Below are positions 1 through 7,221 of a DNA stretch of 64,000 bases, piece after piece; position 1 is the stretch's first letter, and every line of letters begins with the position of its first letter. The DNA is taken from assembly GCF_000019085.1 (NCBI RefSeq), contig NC_010321.1, forward strand, positions 1,809,001 through 1,873,000, read 5' to 3'. The stretch is from Thermoanaerobacter pseudethanolicus ATCC 33223. GTDB taxonomy: Bacteria > Bacillota > Thermoanaerobacteria > Thermoanaerobacterales > Thermoanaerobacteraceae. The notes under the pieces are model-generated. The model worked only from the letters and a program-made list of their open reading frames with translations. It did no database searches and was not told the origin of the DNA. The position numbers and the translations under genes are program-made.

Positions 1-631
1 TGTCTCCTATCCGCTTTTCTAGTTTGGACATTATTATGTCGTGGTTTACTCTATCAAAGAACTTTTCTAAGTCCATATCTACAACCCATGTATATCCTTC
101 ATTTATATATGCTTCTGCGGCTTTTATTGCGTCTTTTGCACTGCGTCCTGGTCTAAATCCATAACTGCTATCAGAAAATGTATGGTTGTAGACTCTATTT
201 AGTATTTGGGCTATTGCTTGTTGTATTAGCCTATCTAGTGCTGTAGGTATTCCTAGTAGTCTTACTCCTCCATCTGGTTTGGAAATTTCTACTCTTCGCA
301 CTGGTTGTGGTTTGTATTTCCCCTCCAGCAGTTGTTGTTTTATGGTTGCCCAGTTTTCTTTGAGATACGGTAGAAGTTCATCTACTTCCATCCCATCGAC
401 TCCATGGCTTCCTTTATTTGCAACAACGCGCTTGTATGCTGCTCTCATGTTTCCTCGTTCTACTATCATTTCAAGCATCTTGCTGGTATATCTTTGTACA
501 TCGTTTCTTCTATCTTTTGACGCCGATGATATACTATGCACTTCCGTTGTCTTTTGAAATTCCATTTCTCTATTCAACGGATAGCCTCTTTGTTGAGTTG
601 TCTGCAGTCTCTGCATATCTTTCGAGTCCAT
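1..631 (-). CDS. ltrA: Group II intron reverse transcriptase/maturase, N-terminal 210 residues
   Basis: The intron-encoded protein reverse-transcribes and helps splice the intron RNA. The visible part starts at an ATG (629-631) preceded by AGGAGG. It contains the RT-0/RT-1 region (residues about 60-110, with YKPQPVRRVEISKPDGG), the class-typical LGIPTALDRLIQQA, YGFRPGRSAKDA, and the start of RT-3 with VVDMDLEKFFDRVNHD, the first catalytic aspartates of the palm. The reading frame is intact to the window edge, so the YADD box and maturase domain cannot be assessed. The motif spacing resembles bacterial class C intron proteins. No frameshift is seen, so the copy may be active. Confidence 0.93.
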   Translation of the reverse strand, partial: MDSKDMQRLQTTQQRGYPLNREMEFQKTTEVHSISSASKDRRNDVQRYTSKMLEMIVERGNMRAAYKRVVANKGSHGVDGMEVDELLPYLKENWATIKQQLLEGKYKPQPVRRVEISKPDGGVRLLGIPTALDRLIQQAIAQILNRVYNHTFSDSSYGFRPGRSAKDAIKAAEAYINEGYTWVVDMDLEKFFDRVNHDIIMSKLEKRIGD

Positions 632-1051
632 AAGATTTCCAAAACCTCCTAACGTTCGGCCCTTCCTTATCTATTCATGACTAGATAAGTACTATGACCT
701 CTGCTGACTTCTCAAGGTTCAACCATACATCACTGTATGGGTTGTCACTTCAGAGTTCACTTTAGTGACTTGTCCTTGAGACCTCCCCGGGTAAGAACGA
801 TAACTTTCATCTCATATATCTGCCAGATTTACTGTATGGGATTCGGGTAGTGTTGGACTTCGTTTTGTTACGCAAACTCATCCATCCCAATTCAGCCTCT
901 TATCTGGTTCTTGTTCATCAGACCGAGATTTTGCCTTAAGCTTCCTTCAGATTCCACCTCACGATGGACACCCTTGCTCTTGGCTAGTGGTTCCCACTAC
1001 CAAGCCCACAGCGGACTTTCACCGCCTAGCTATCGCCCATGCCGGGCGCAC
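1..1051 (-). mobile_element. Group II (class C) intron, 5' part, cut by window edge
   Basis: Read on the minus strand, the element begins at 1051 with the group II 5' consensus GTGCG followed by a structured GC-rich leader (about 1050-650) and an intron-encoded reverse transcriptase. The 3' domains V/VI lie outside the window. The base preceding the intron is the end of a Rho-independent terminator (hairpin plus T-run, 1054-1080). Insertion behind terminators is the known target habit of class C introns, and the encoded protein has class C-like motifs. The RNA structure was judged by eye only. Confidence 0.88.
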
Positions 1052-1053
1052 GT

Positions 1054-1080
1054 AAAAAAGACACCAAAATGGTGTCTTTT
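1054..1080 (-). terminator. Rho-independent terminator of the zinc-ribbon gene; group II intron target
   Basis: The AAAGACACC/GGTGTCTTT stem with a five-base loop is followed on the minus strand by a T-run, then TTAC and the intron 5' end. It ends transcription of the zinc-ribbon gene at 1121-1318 and is the 5' exon of the intron. Confidence 0.85.
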
Positions 1081-1120
1081 GTATAATCCTCTTTACTTTT
1101 CTTGCGAAAAAGTAAGGGGA

Positions 1121-1318
1121 TTATCTGCTCATGCCAAAAGCTTTCTTGTCTCTTCTAGCATTGTACTGATGGTTTCTTCTTTTTTTCGCTTCTCTGCACG
1201 CTTTACATCTTACAGGCTCATTTTGAAAGCCTTTCTCCGCATAAAACTGTTGTTCTCCTGCTGTCCACACAAACTCTTTTCCACAATCTTTGCACACTAA
1301 CACTTTGTCTTGATACAT
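1121..1318 (-). CDS. Small zinc-ribbon protein (65 aa)
   Basis: A short cytosolic protein with two cysteine pairs: CKDCG near residue 10 and CKAC near residue 38. They flank the conserved block EFVWTAGEQQFYAEKGF, which is typical of the 'probable zinc-ribbon' family found widely in clostridia and Chloroflexi. The function of this family is unknown. The C-terminus is very basic (KKRRNHQYNARRDKK), which fits nucleic-acid contact, but that is inference. An upstream in-frame ATG at 1354 would add 12 residues; the start at 1318 is preferred because GAGGGG lies 9 bases before it. Its terminator is the insertion site of the group IIC intron. Confidence 0.8.
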   Translation of the reverse strand: MYQDKVLVCKDCGKEFVWTAGEQQFYAEKGFQNEPVRCKACREAKKRRNHQYNARRDKKAFGMSR

Positions 1319-1352
1319 AACTAATAATCCCCTCACTTTGAATTTTTGGTTC

Positions 1353-1374
1353 AATATAATCTTTCGATTATATT
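1353..1374 (-). promoter_or_regulatory. Dyad upstream of the zinc-ribbon gene
   Basis: Nine-base arms AATATAATC and GATTATATT are separated by four bases, about 35 bp before the start codon and overlapping TATAAT-like promoter sequence. It may be an operator or a leader hairpin. No regulator is assigned. Confidence 0.35.
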
Positions 1375-1463
1375 ATACGTGTATTATATCACCTTAAACC
1401 TTAAATAGCAATAAAATTTTAATAAAATTTTTACGATCTCAAAATACAAATTCCGACATTTTA

Positions 1464-1492
1464 TTGTAAAATCCATCTAACAGTGGTATAAT
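1464..1492 (+). promoter_or_regulatory. Housekeeping promoter of the chemoreceptor gene
   Basis: TTGTAA and TATAAT are separated by 17 bp, with an extended -10 TGG just before TATAAT. It lies 57 bp upstream of the start codon, which has a GGAGGTG ribosome site. Confidence 0.65.
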
Positions 1493-1548
1493 ATATTTAT
1501 ACAACCGCTTGCATAACTTAATTCACCCATTTTGGAGGTGTTTGACTA

Positions 1549-3657
1549 ATGAAAAGGCAAAAAGGAATTCAAAAGAAAGAGTTAAAACTAAGGTTCCCTA
1601 AAATTTCGTTTTTTAAAATTCCTAAGGCAAACGTTAGACTAAATCTTTCAAACAGTGGCAGCGGCATATTTGCTAAATTAATGACCTTCATAGCCTTTAT
1701 AATAATCGTACCTCTCGCTTTCACTGGTTATATGTCTACAAGCAAGTCAATAAAAATTTTACAAGATACTATTAACATCTCTAATGCTGATACATTAGGA
1801 CTAATAAATAATTATGTAGACCTTTTCAAAAATGATATTGAAACTCAACTTATTATTCTCTCTGCCAATCCTCAAATTCTAAATTTTGGACAAGGTGATT
1901 TTGAAACTGATAAAAAGAATTTACAAGATTTATTTACAACCATTTTAAAAGCAAAAAGTACTAAAATATCTCTTATTTATTTTGCAACACCAGATAAAAA
2001 AATAATTCAATCTCCTGACCTTCCCCTCGACCCAAACTATGACCCTACCAGCCAGGAATGGTATAAAAAAGCTATTGAAAATCCGGATGCAATAATATGG
2101 ACTGGCCCTTACAGCAATGATGGGACAAATGGAGGAGTAGTTACTGTTTCAAAAGCCGTTAGAAGTTCTTTAACTTCAGCTGCTTCTGATGTCGTAGGAG
2201 TTTTGGCTTTTGACATAAATTTAGATTCTCTTTCTAACATGATTTCTTCTATAAAAGTAGGGAAAACAGGAAATGTGTATTTAATTTCTAATGAAGGCAT
2301 TATAATCGCTGATAAAGATAAGAAAAATTTATTTTCCTACATAACAAAATACGATTACGGCAAAAAGATTCTCTCTATGCAAGAAGGAAGTTTTGAGTAC
2401 AATGACAATGGAACAAATAAATTTGCATCTGTAAAAACTTTAAATAATTTTGGTTGGAAAGCTGCAATAACCATGGATTCTTCAGAACTTGCTGAAAAAA
2501 CTTCTCAAATAAAAGACAACACAATAATTTTTAGTTTAATAAGTCTTTTAATAGGAATATTAGTAGCGTATTTCTTCTCAAAAAATATTACTTCAAAAAT
2601 AGGAAAAGTCATGACAGTAATGAGCAAAGCTGCAAATGGGGATATGACACAAGAAGTAGAAGTGAAATCAAACGACGAAATAGGCAAGCTGGCTTTAAGC
2701 TTTAACCTTATGATAGATGGTATAAAAAGCCTCGTAGCCGACGTATTATCTGCCGCAAATTCTGTATACGAATATTCTAAAAAAGTATCCTTTGCATCAA
2801 ATAAAGCTGAGCAAATCACAAATGAAGTAGTTGCAGCTATGGAAGAAATAGCAAAAGGCGCGCAGGAGCAAGCAAAAGAAGCTGAAAAAGCTGCAACTAT
2901 TACCAATTTGTTAAGTCAAAATTTAGATGTGACAATGAAAAATTCAATGAATATAAATGAAGAAACTGATTCTGTAACAAAAGCAGCAAATACTGGATTA
3001 GAAAATATAAAAGAATTAAGCGAAAAGACTAAAGTCACAGAACTAATGCACAGCAAAGTGAAAGAATCTACTTCCTATTTAAAGAAAAAATCTCATGAAA
3101 TAGGAAAAATTGTAGAAACAATAACCGCAATAGCTGACCAAACCAATCTTTTATCATTAAATGCTGCAATTGAAGCAGCCCGTGCAGGAGAAGCCGGTCG
3201 CGGTTTTGCTGTAGTAGCCGAGGAAGTGAGAAAATTGGCAAATCAGTCTTCTGAAGCCGCTAAAAATATTGAAACTATTATAAAAGAAATACAGCAAAAC
3301 ATTGATGATACCCATAAAGTAGTAGAACAAGCAAGTGCTTCTATAGAAAAACAAAATGAATCTTTAGCAAAAACAGTTCATACTTTCTACGGCATTCAGC
3401 AAGCAGTAAATCGAATCGTAGAGGAGCTTAATAAACTCAATGACTCAATGGTGAAAATTTCTCAAAGCAGAAGTGAAATGTTAGATTCCATACAAAATAT
3501 CGCCGCAGTAACAGAAGAAGCTGCTGCCTCTACCCAAGAAATATCTTCTGCAACAGAGGAACAAAAAACTGCAATAGAAGAAATATCAAAATCCGCACAA
3601 GATTTGAGCAATATTGCCAATACCTTGATGAGTACAATAAATAAATTTAAAGTTTAA
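1549..3657 (+). CDS. Methyl-accepting chemotaxis protein with extracellular Cache-type sensor
   Basis: A transmembrane chemoreceptor that signals to the CheA/CheW kinase array. The 702 residues read in order: basic N-terminus, first membrane segment (about 41-62), an extracytoplasmic double-Cache-like sensor (about 65-320, containing [24 protein letters not shown]-like core features), second membrane segment (about 325-345), HAMP (about 345-400), then a long coiled-coil signalling domain with the diagnostic hairpin tip ([20 protein letters not shown] near residue 530). An extended -10 promoter is present. The gene is monocistronic and convergent with the fliT-like gene. The ligand cannot be predicted, although dCache domains often bind small metabolites such as amino acids. 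Confidence 0.93.
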   Translation: MKRQKGIQKKELKLRFPKISFFKIPKANVRLNLSNSGSGIFAKLMTFIAFIIIVPLAFTGYMSTSKSIKILQDTINISNADTLGLINNYVDLFKNDIETQLIILSANPQILNFGQGDFETDKKNLQDLFTTILKAKSTKISLIYFATPDKKIIQSPDLPLDPNYDPTSQEWYKKAIENPDAIIWTGPYSNDGTNGGVVTVSKAVRSSLTSAASDVVGVLAFDINLDSLSNMISSIKVGKTGNVYLISNEGIIIADKDKKNLFSYITKYDYGKKILSMQEGSFEYNDNGTNKFASVKTLNNFGWKAAITMDSSELAEKTSQIKDNTIIFSLISLLIGILVAYFFSKNITSKIGKVMTVMSKAANGDMTQEVEVKSNDEIGKLALSFNLMIDGIKSLVADVLSAANSVYEYSKKVSFASNKAEQITNEVVAAMEEIAKGAQEQAKEAEKAATITNLLSQNLDVTMKNSMNINEETDSVTKAANTGLENIKELSEKTKVTELMHSKVKESTSYLKKKSHEIGKIVETITAIADQTNLLSLNAAIEAARAGEAGRGFAVVAEEVRKLANQSSEAAKNIETIIKEIQQNIDDTHKVVEQASASIEKQNESLAKTVHTFYGIQQAVNRIVEELNKLNDSMVKISQSRSEMLDSIQNIAAVTEEAAASTQEISSATEEQKTAIEEISKSAQDLSNIANTLMSTINKFKV

Positions 3658-3680
3658 AGAAGCGGCGATTTGCCGCTTCT
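3658..3680 (+). terminator. Terminator-like hairpin, left copy
   Basis: AGAAGCGG/CCGCTTCT stem begins at the end of the chemoreceptor stop codon. It lacks a T-run here. A 21/23-identical copy at 3943-3965 is followed by TTTTAG and a later T-run. The two copies bracket the structured element. Confidence 0.6.
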
Positions 3681-3685
3681 CAGAC

Positions 3686-3937
3686 TGTAGACAAACTTTC
3701 GTAAAGGAGATATTTTGCATAAGGAACGACTTGTGACAAAGCGGCAACAAAACTTAGCAAGGCCGAGGGTGGAGGCAGGGCCGAAGCCATGGATGGCGGA
3801 GGCGGGCACTAAGACAAGGATGTCGAATGTGCCCGGTACCCTGCCGGAACCCGAAGGTCGAGTTTAGTTTTGTCGCTTTGGAACATCGGAGTGACGTTGC
3901 AAAATATCTCCTTTGAATATTTTTGACTTTGTCAACA
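3686..3937. repeat. GC-rich palindromic structured element (MITE-like or large ncRNA)
   Basis: About 250 bp that stands out by GC content. Nested inverted pairs are visible: ends TGTAGACAAA (3686) and TTTGTCAACA (3928), 9 of 10 matching; a perfect 17-bp arm at 3703-3719 with 3898-3914; AAAGCGGCAACAAAACT (3738) with AGTTTTGTCGCTTT (about 3866); GGCC/GGTC, GGGT/ACCC and GGCAGGG/CCCTGCC toward the centre; and hairpins GCCAT-GG-ATGGC and GGGCAC...GTGCCC enclosing GACA-AGGA-TGTC. No ORF is present. The layered pairing implies folding as RNA or as a cruciform. The terminal repeats and the flanking 23-bp duplicated hairpin suggest a non-autonomous mobile element. I cannot assign a family. Confidence 0.7.
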
Positions 3938-3942
3938 AATTG

Positions 3943-3968
3943 AGAAGCGGTAATTTGCCGCTTCTTTT
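3943..3968 (+). terminator. Terminator hairpin, right copy
   Basis: Near-identical to 3658-3680, here followed on the plus strand by TTTTAG. It may be the original chemoreceptor terminator and also serve the convergent fliT-like gene. Confidence 0.6.
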
Positions 3969-4437
3969 AGCGTTTTTTATCTAAAAAATAACTGTCAGGT
4001 GTATAGTATTTAAGATATTCTATATACCCTTCTTTATTCTTCGACAATTCTTCTAATTTGTTTTCTATTTTTTCGGAAATAGCAGTTATATTTTGAAGAT
4101 TTTTATCGTCTTTCTCTTTTATTTTTTCCAAAAGGGCTTTTGTTTCTATAAAGAGTGCTTTCAATTTACTTATTTCTTCCGTAACTTTCCCTTCCAAAGC
4201 AAAAATACTTTCCACTTTATTTTGCTTTTTAAAAACATTATATAAAGGTATAAAATCGGCATCTAATTTGTCAATTTCTTCTATAATTTTTTGCTTTGTA
4301 GTAAGTAAATTTTTCAATTCTTCTAAATTGTTGGAAGTTATAGATACACCTATTTTTTCAGTAACCTCATAAAGTTCTTTCAATCTTTGAATTTTATCCT
4401 GTACAATTTGAGTAAGTTTTTCTACATTATTATGCAT
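3967..4437 (-). CDS. FliT/FlgN-like flagellar export chaperone
   Basis: A 156-residue, highly charged and mostly helical protein with no membrane segment. The coiled-coil-like pattern and the position directly behind fliS match FliT of Bacillus, the chaperone that binds FliD before export. Similarity to FlgN-type chaperones (PF05130) is equally possible from sequence alone. The start at 4437 is chosen because AAGGG overlaps the fliS stop with good spacing; an ATG at 4455 would add six residues inside fliS. The tight junction with fliS suggests translational coupling. The gene is last in the flaG-fliD-fliS unit. Confidence 0.7.
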   Translation of the reverse strand: MHNNVEKLTQIVQDKIQRLKELYEVTEKIGVSITSNNLEELKNLLTTKQKIIEEIDKLDADFIPLYNVFKKQNKVESIFALEGKVTEEISKLKALFIETKALLEKIKEKDDKNLQNITAISEKIENKLEELSKNKEGYIEYLKYYTPDSYFLDKKR

Positions 4438-4441
4438 CTCA

Positions 4442-4828
4442 TCAACCCTTCGCATAGACTTTCTCTCTAACTTTATTAAGGGCTACACTCCAAGTATTTC
4501 TCAATTCTATAGCAAATCCTTTTACTTCTTCTAAAATTGTCACGTCTTTTTTTACGTTAGCATCAATTAATCTTCTTAGCATATAGTCATATAAACTGTA
4601 CAAGTTTTTAGAAATATCATAATTCATATCCAAAGTAAGCATAAGCTCTGTAATAATGTCTTGTGCCCTTTGTATACTATTATTTGCTGCCATATAATCT
4701 TTTTTTTCTATCGCCCCTTTTGCTTCTTCTATAAACCTTATTATGCCATTGTAAAGCATCAGTACCAGCTCTTCAGGACTGGCTGTCAAAATCGCGTTTT
4801 CTTTGTACTGCTGATACGGATTTACCAT
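4442..4828 (-). CDS. fliS: Flagellar export chaperone FliS
   Basis: FliS binds the C-terminal helix of newly made flagellin and stops it polymerising in the cytosol before export. The 128-residue product begins MVNPYQQYKENAILTASPEELVLMLYNG, the hallmark FliS N-terminus (PYxxY and SPEELxxMLYxG), followed by a four-helix bundle. The start at 4828 has AGGGGGTG upstream; an in-frame ATG at 4879 lies inside the fliD end and is less likely. The gene follows fliD by 14 bp. Its client, flagellin, is encoded 8 kb away and here depends on intron splicing to obtain the C-terminal helix that FliS recognises. Confidence 0.95.
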   Translation of the reverse strand: MVNPYQQYKENAILTASPEELVLMLYNGIIRFIEEAKGAIEKKDYMAANNSIQRAQDIITELMLTLDMNYDISKNLYSLYDYMLRRLIDANVKKDVTILEEVKGFAIELRNTWSVALNKVREKVYAKG

Positions 4829-4842
4829 CACCGCACCCCCTT

Positions 4843-6402
4843 TTATTTCATCATAACCCCAATTTGTTGGCTCAACCACGCACTTTGAGAATTCATTTGT
4901 CCTACATACATTTCTAGCTGCGTAAATTGCGCGTAATACCTCTTTTCAAGGTCGTTTAAATATCTTTGCATTTGAGCAATCCTATCATCTATTTCTCTTA
5001 TCCTGTTTCCTATAAAGCTTGTATCGTAAAGCTGAGCGGTACTCCCTGCTTTTCTTGTTATGGCATCTATGCCTTGTTTTAAAGTATCATATAAATTTTG
5101 TGCAATGCCTGAAGTTTTCAAAGTAGTATTTCCATTAGAATCTGTCTCATAAACACCAGCAAATATCTTCATTACTTTGTCCAGATCATTTGCAATAGCA
5201 TCTTTTAACTTCGTTTCGTCGATATAAAGTTTTCCACCTTCATACCATTGTCCTGTAGTAATGCCAATTGAACTTAAAGAACCTACACCGGATACTGTCG
5301 ATGAAACAACATTTCTCATGGAGTAATATACTCGCATTAAAGTTTCGTCATTGTTTAAATTCCCTGACCTTGCCTTTTCTTCCCATAGTTTTATATCACT
5401 GTCTTTCATAGCTTGTTTTTGTTCAGAAGTCAAAGGTGGATAATCGTAATACCTTTTTTCTGTAAGCTTTGCATTAATCTTTGTAATTATATCATTGTAA
5501 CTGTCAACAAAGCTTTTTATTGTGTTATATATTTTGTCAACATCTGTTAAAACAGTAAGGGTTGTTGTGCTATTACTTGTTCCTGTAAGGGTAATATTTA
5601 TTCCTGCTACTGTGACATTGTTAGTTGAACTTGTCATTTGAACACCGTTAAAAGTAAATAGTGCATCTTGGCCTGTTATACCTCCAGTGTCCAAAACTTT
5701 TGAATCTAACTTTAACGTAGTTGTTAAAAAATTTTGAGCAGTTGGATCTGTAGTACCACTGAAATCAATCTTTGAATTTGTTCCAGTAAAATTTGATACC
5801 AAAAATAGCCTATCTAAGCCTGGGTCATATGTAGCACTTACACCTGTCTCATTAGTTTTGGCATTTATTGCAGCAACTACGTCTTTTATTGTCGCACCAT
5901 TTTTTATTATTATTTCTTTGTCATTTCCATCTAATCCTTTTAAATAAAGAGTTATATCGCTTCCCGTATTATTAAGTGCATTATACGTATATGTTCCATC
6001 AGAATTTTTAGTTGCAGCACCAATTTTATCTGTACTTGCAGTTGTAGCGGCTTGAGCCAATTGCGATACTGATATGGTATACGATCCATTCACCGCATTT
6101 GCCCCTGCTGTAGCGGTAGCAACTGAAGGATTTGACGATGTAACAGTTTTTGCCATAAAAGTTCCCTGCAATTTGAGCTTAAAAACATTGTCATTTCGGA
6201 GTGACATAAGCTGACTGTTTATATCCCTTAAATCCTCTTGTTGCCATTGATACCATTGCTTTTGTTGTTCTAATCTATCAAGAGGAATACTGGCAGCTCT
6301 TATTAACTGTTGTACAATAGAATCAGTATCGAGTCCTGTCGCAAGACCACTTATTCTTAATAAATTGCTCATATTGTAGCTATTCATACTTATTGGATCC
6401 AT
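4843..6402 (-). CDS. fliD: Flagellar hook-associated protein 2 (filament cap)
   Basis: FliD forms the pentameric cap at the filament tip, under which flagellin monomers fold into place. The 519-residue protein shows the N-terminal FliD domain (LLRISGLATGLDTDSIVQQL near residue 15, then LRDINSQLMSLRND), a variable Thr/Asn-rich middle, and a C-terminal coiled-coil region ending QMNSQSAWLSQQIGVMMK. Length is normal. The preceding GGGGGTA is a plausible ribosome site. It lies 14 bp downstream of flaG in the same transcript, driven by the sigma-28-type promoter ahead of flaG. Confidence 0.96.
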   Translation of the reverse strand: MDPISMNSYNMSNLLRISGLATGLDTDSIVQQLIRAASIPLDRLEQQKQWYQWQQEDLRDINSQLMSLRNDNVFKLKLQGTFMAKTVTSSNPSVATATAGANAVNGSYTISVSQLAQAATTASTDKIGAATKNSDGTYTYNALNNTGSDITLYLKGLDGNDKEIIIKNGATIKDVVAAINAKTNETGVSATYDPGLDRLFLVSNFTGTNSKIDFSGTTDPTAQNFLTTTLKLDSKVLDTGGITGQDALFTFNGVQMTSSTNNVTVAGINITLTGTSNSTTTLTVLTDVDKIYNTIKSFVDSYNDIITKINAKLTEKRYYDYPPLTSEQKQAMKDSDIKLWEEKARSGNLNNDETLMRVYYSMRNVVSSTVSGVGSLSSIGITTGQWYEGGKLYIDETKLKDAIANDLDKVMKIFAGVYETDSNGNTTLKTSGIAQNLYDTLKQGIDAITRKAGSTAQLYDTSFIGNRIREIDDRIAQMQRYLNDLEKRYYAQFTQLEMYVGQMNSQSAWLSQQIGVMMK

Positions 6403-6416
6403 CTTAATACCCCCAA

Positions 6417-6758
6417 CTATATTTTTCTATCCACAAAAAGTCCAGCTATTTTCCATAATCCTGCCACAAGGTCAAGTATTTTTTCAGGAGGAATCTCGTC
6501 AATAACTTCATTCGTATCGCTATCAACAATTTTGACCATTATTGTATTTGTAGGCTTGTGTACAGAAAATTCAAAATATGTATGATCGTTAATGCTTATT
6601 TTTCTATTTTCTTTATTAAGTGCACTGTTAAGTTTGTCATCATCCACAGGTTTACTAAGTATATCTTTTACTGCTTTTATTTCCTCTAATAGCCCACTAT
6701 CCTTTCTAAACTGCGAATTCACATGTCCTGTTCTCGCAGTATTAATCCCCTCCAACAT
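6417..6758 (-). CDS. flaG: FlaG family flagellar protein
   Basis: A 113-residue FlaG/YvyC-type protein. The conserved C-terminal half has FEFSVHKPTNTIMVKIVDSDTNEVIDEIPPEKILDLVAGL, with the IPPEK motif typical of the family. FlaG influences filament length in several bacteria; the mechanism is unclear. It is first in the flaG-fliD-fliS-fliT-like unit and has a near-consensus sigma-28 promoter at 6824-6850. In Bacillus this gene follows flagellin directly; here a 6-kb accessory block separates them. Confidence 0.9.
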   Translation of the reverse strand: MLEGINTARTGHVNSQFRKDSGLLEEIKAVKDILSKPVDDDKLNSALNKENRKISINDHTYFEFSVHKPTNTIMVKIVDSDTNEVIDEIPPEKILDLVAGLWKIAGLFVDRKI

Positions 6759-6823
6759 TACCGTTACTACCTCCTAAAATAAAATTTATCATTTGTAACA
6801 CCTTCTCCTCTTTGCTAATATAA

Positions 6824-6850
6824 ATATCGACATATATTTTAAAAAGTTTA
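6824..6850 (-). promoter_or_regulatory. Sigma-28 (SigD/FliA) promoter of flaG-fliD
   Basis: On the minus strand TAAA, a 15-bp spacer and GTCGATAT match the TAAA-N15-GCCGATAT consensus at 11 of 12 positions. It lies about 65 bp upstream of flaG. Confidence 0.8.
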
Positions 6851-6867
6851 AATTTTTTTATGTAAAC

Positions 6868-6930
6868 GCAAAAAGAAAAACAAGTAAAACAGCACTTTAT
6901 TTTACCTGTTTTACTTGTTTTTCTTTTTGC
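6868..6930 (-). terminator. 25-bp perfect inverted repeat overlapping the end of the Spo0E-like gene
   Basis: The arms at 6868-6892 and 6906-6930 are perfect complements with a 13-base loop containing the stop codon. One arm encodes the last residues of the Spo0E-like protein. On the minus strand the hairpin is followed by a T-rich tract (TTTACATAAAAAAA), so it may act as terminator, but the stem is unusually long and AT-rich. Confidence 0.6.
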
Positions 6931-7082
6931 ATATACATCACAATTAATTCGTCTAATTCACGGCTTAACTCCAAAGATTTAGGAAGTTCTAAATTAGATT
7001 CATTTAATTTCTTTTTTAGAAACTTTATCCTTTCAGCAATATCATTTTCTTCATAATAATGCTCTTTTATCACTTTCTCCAT
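6897..7082 (-). CDS. Spo0E-like aspartyl-phosphate phosphatase
   Basis: A 61-residue protein with the Spo0E signature SLELSRELDELIVMY (residues about 36-50), the SxxxD motif needed to dephosphorylate Spo0A~P. In Bacillus such proteins delay sporulation. The helical-hairpin length is normal for the family. GGAGG lies 10 bases before the ATG. The gene stands alone, divergent from asnB. Its last codons are part of a perfect 25-bp inverted repeat, so the C-terminal sequence KQVKQVK may be shaped by the hairpin rather than by protein function. Confidence 0.85.
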   Translation of the reverse strand: MEKVIKEHYYEENDIAERIKFLKKKLNESNLELPKSLELSRELDELIVMYMQKEKQVKQVK

Positions 7083-7221
7083 ATAAGCCGCATCCTCCTA
7101 AAACATTTATGTTTTTATTATATCATGTAGAAATTAAAAGTTCATTAGAAAATTATAACATGTATCAATGGCAAAAAAAGAGAATATATTTACTTATAGA
7201 TTTAAATTTAGGAGGATTTTT

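Noticed and set aside
911-1300. Plus-strand frame of 129 codons
   Set aside because: It lies over the group II intron leader, a terminator and the antisense of the zinc-ribbon gene; no ribosome site or homology.
3686-3937. Naming the structured element as HEARO, group II fragment or another known RNA
   Set aside because: The pairing is clear, but I cannot match its core to any specific Rfam family from memory.
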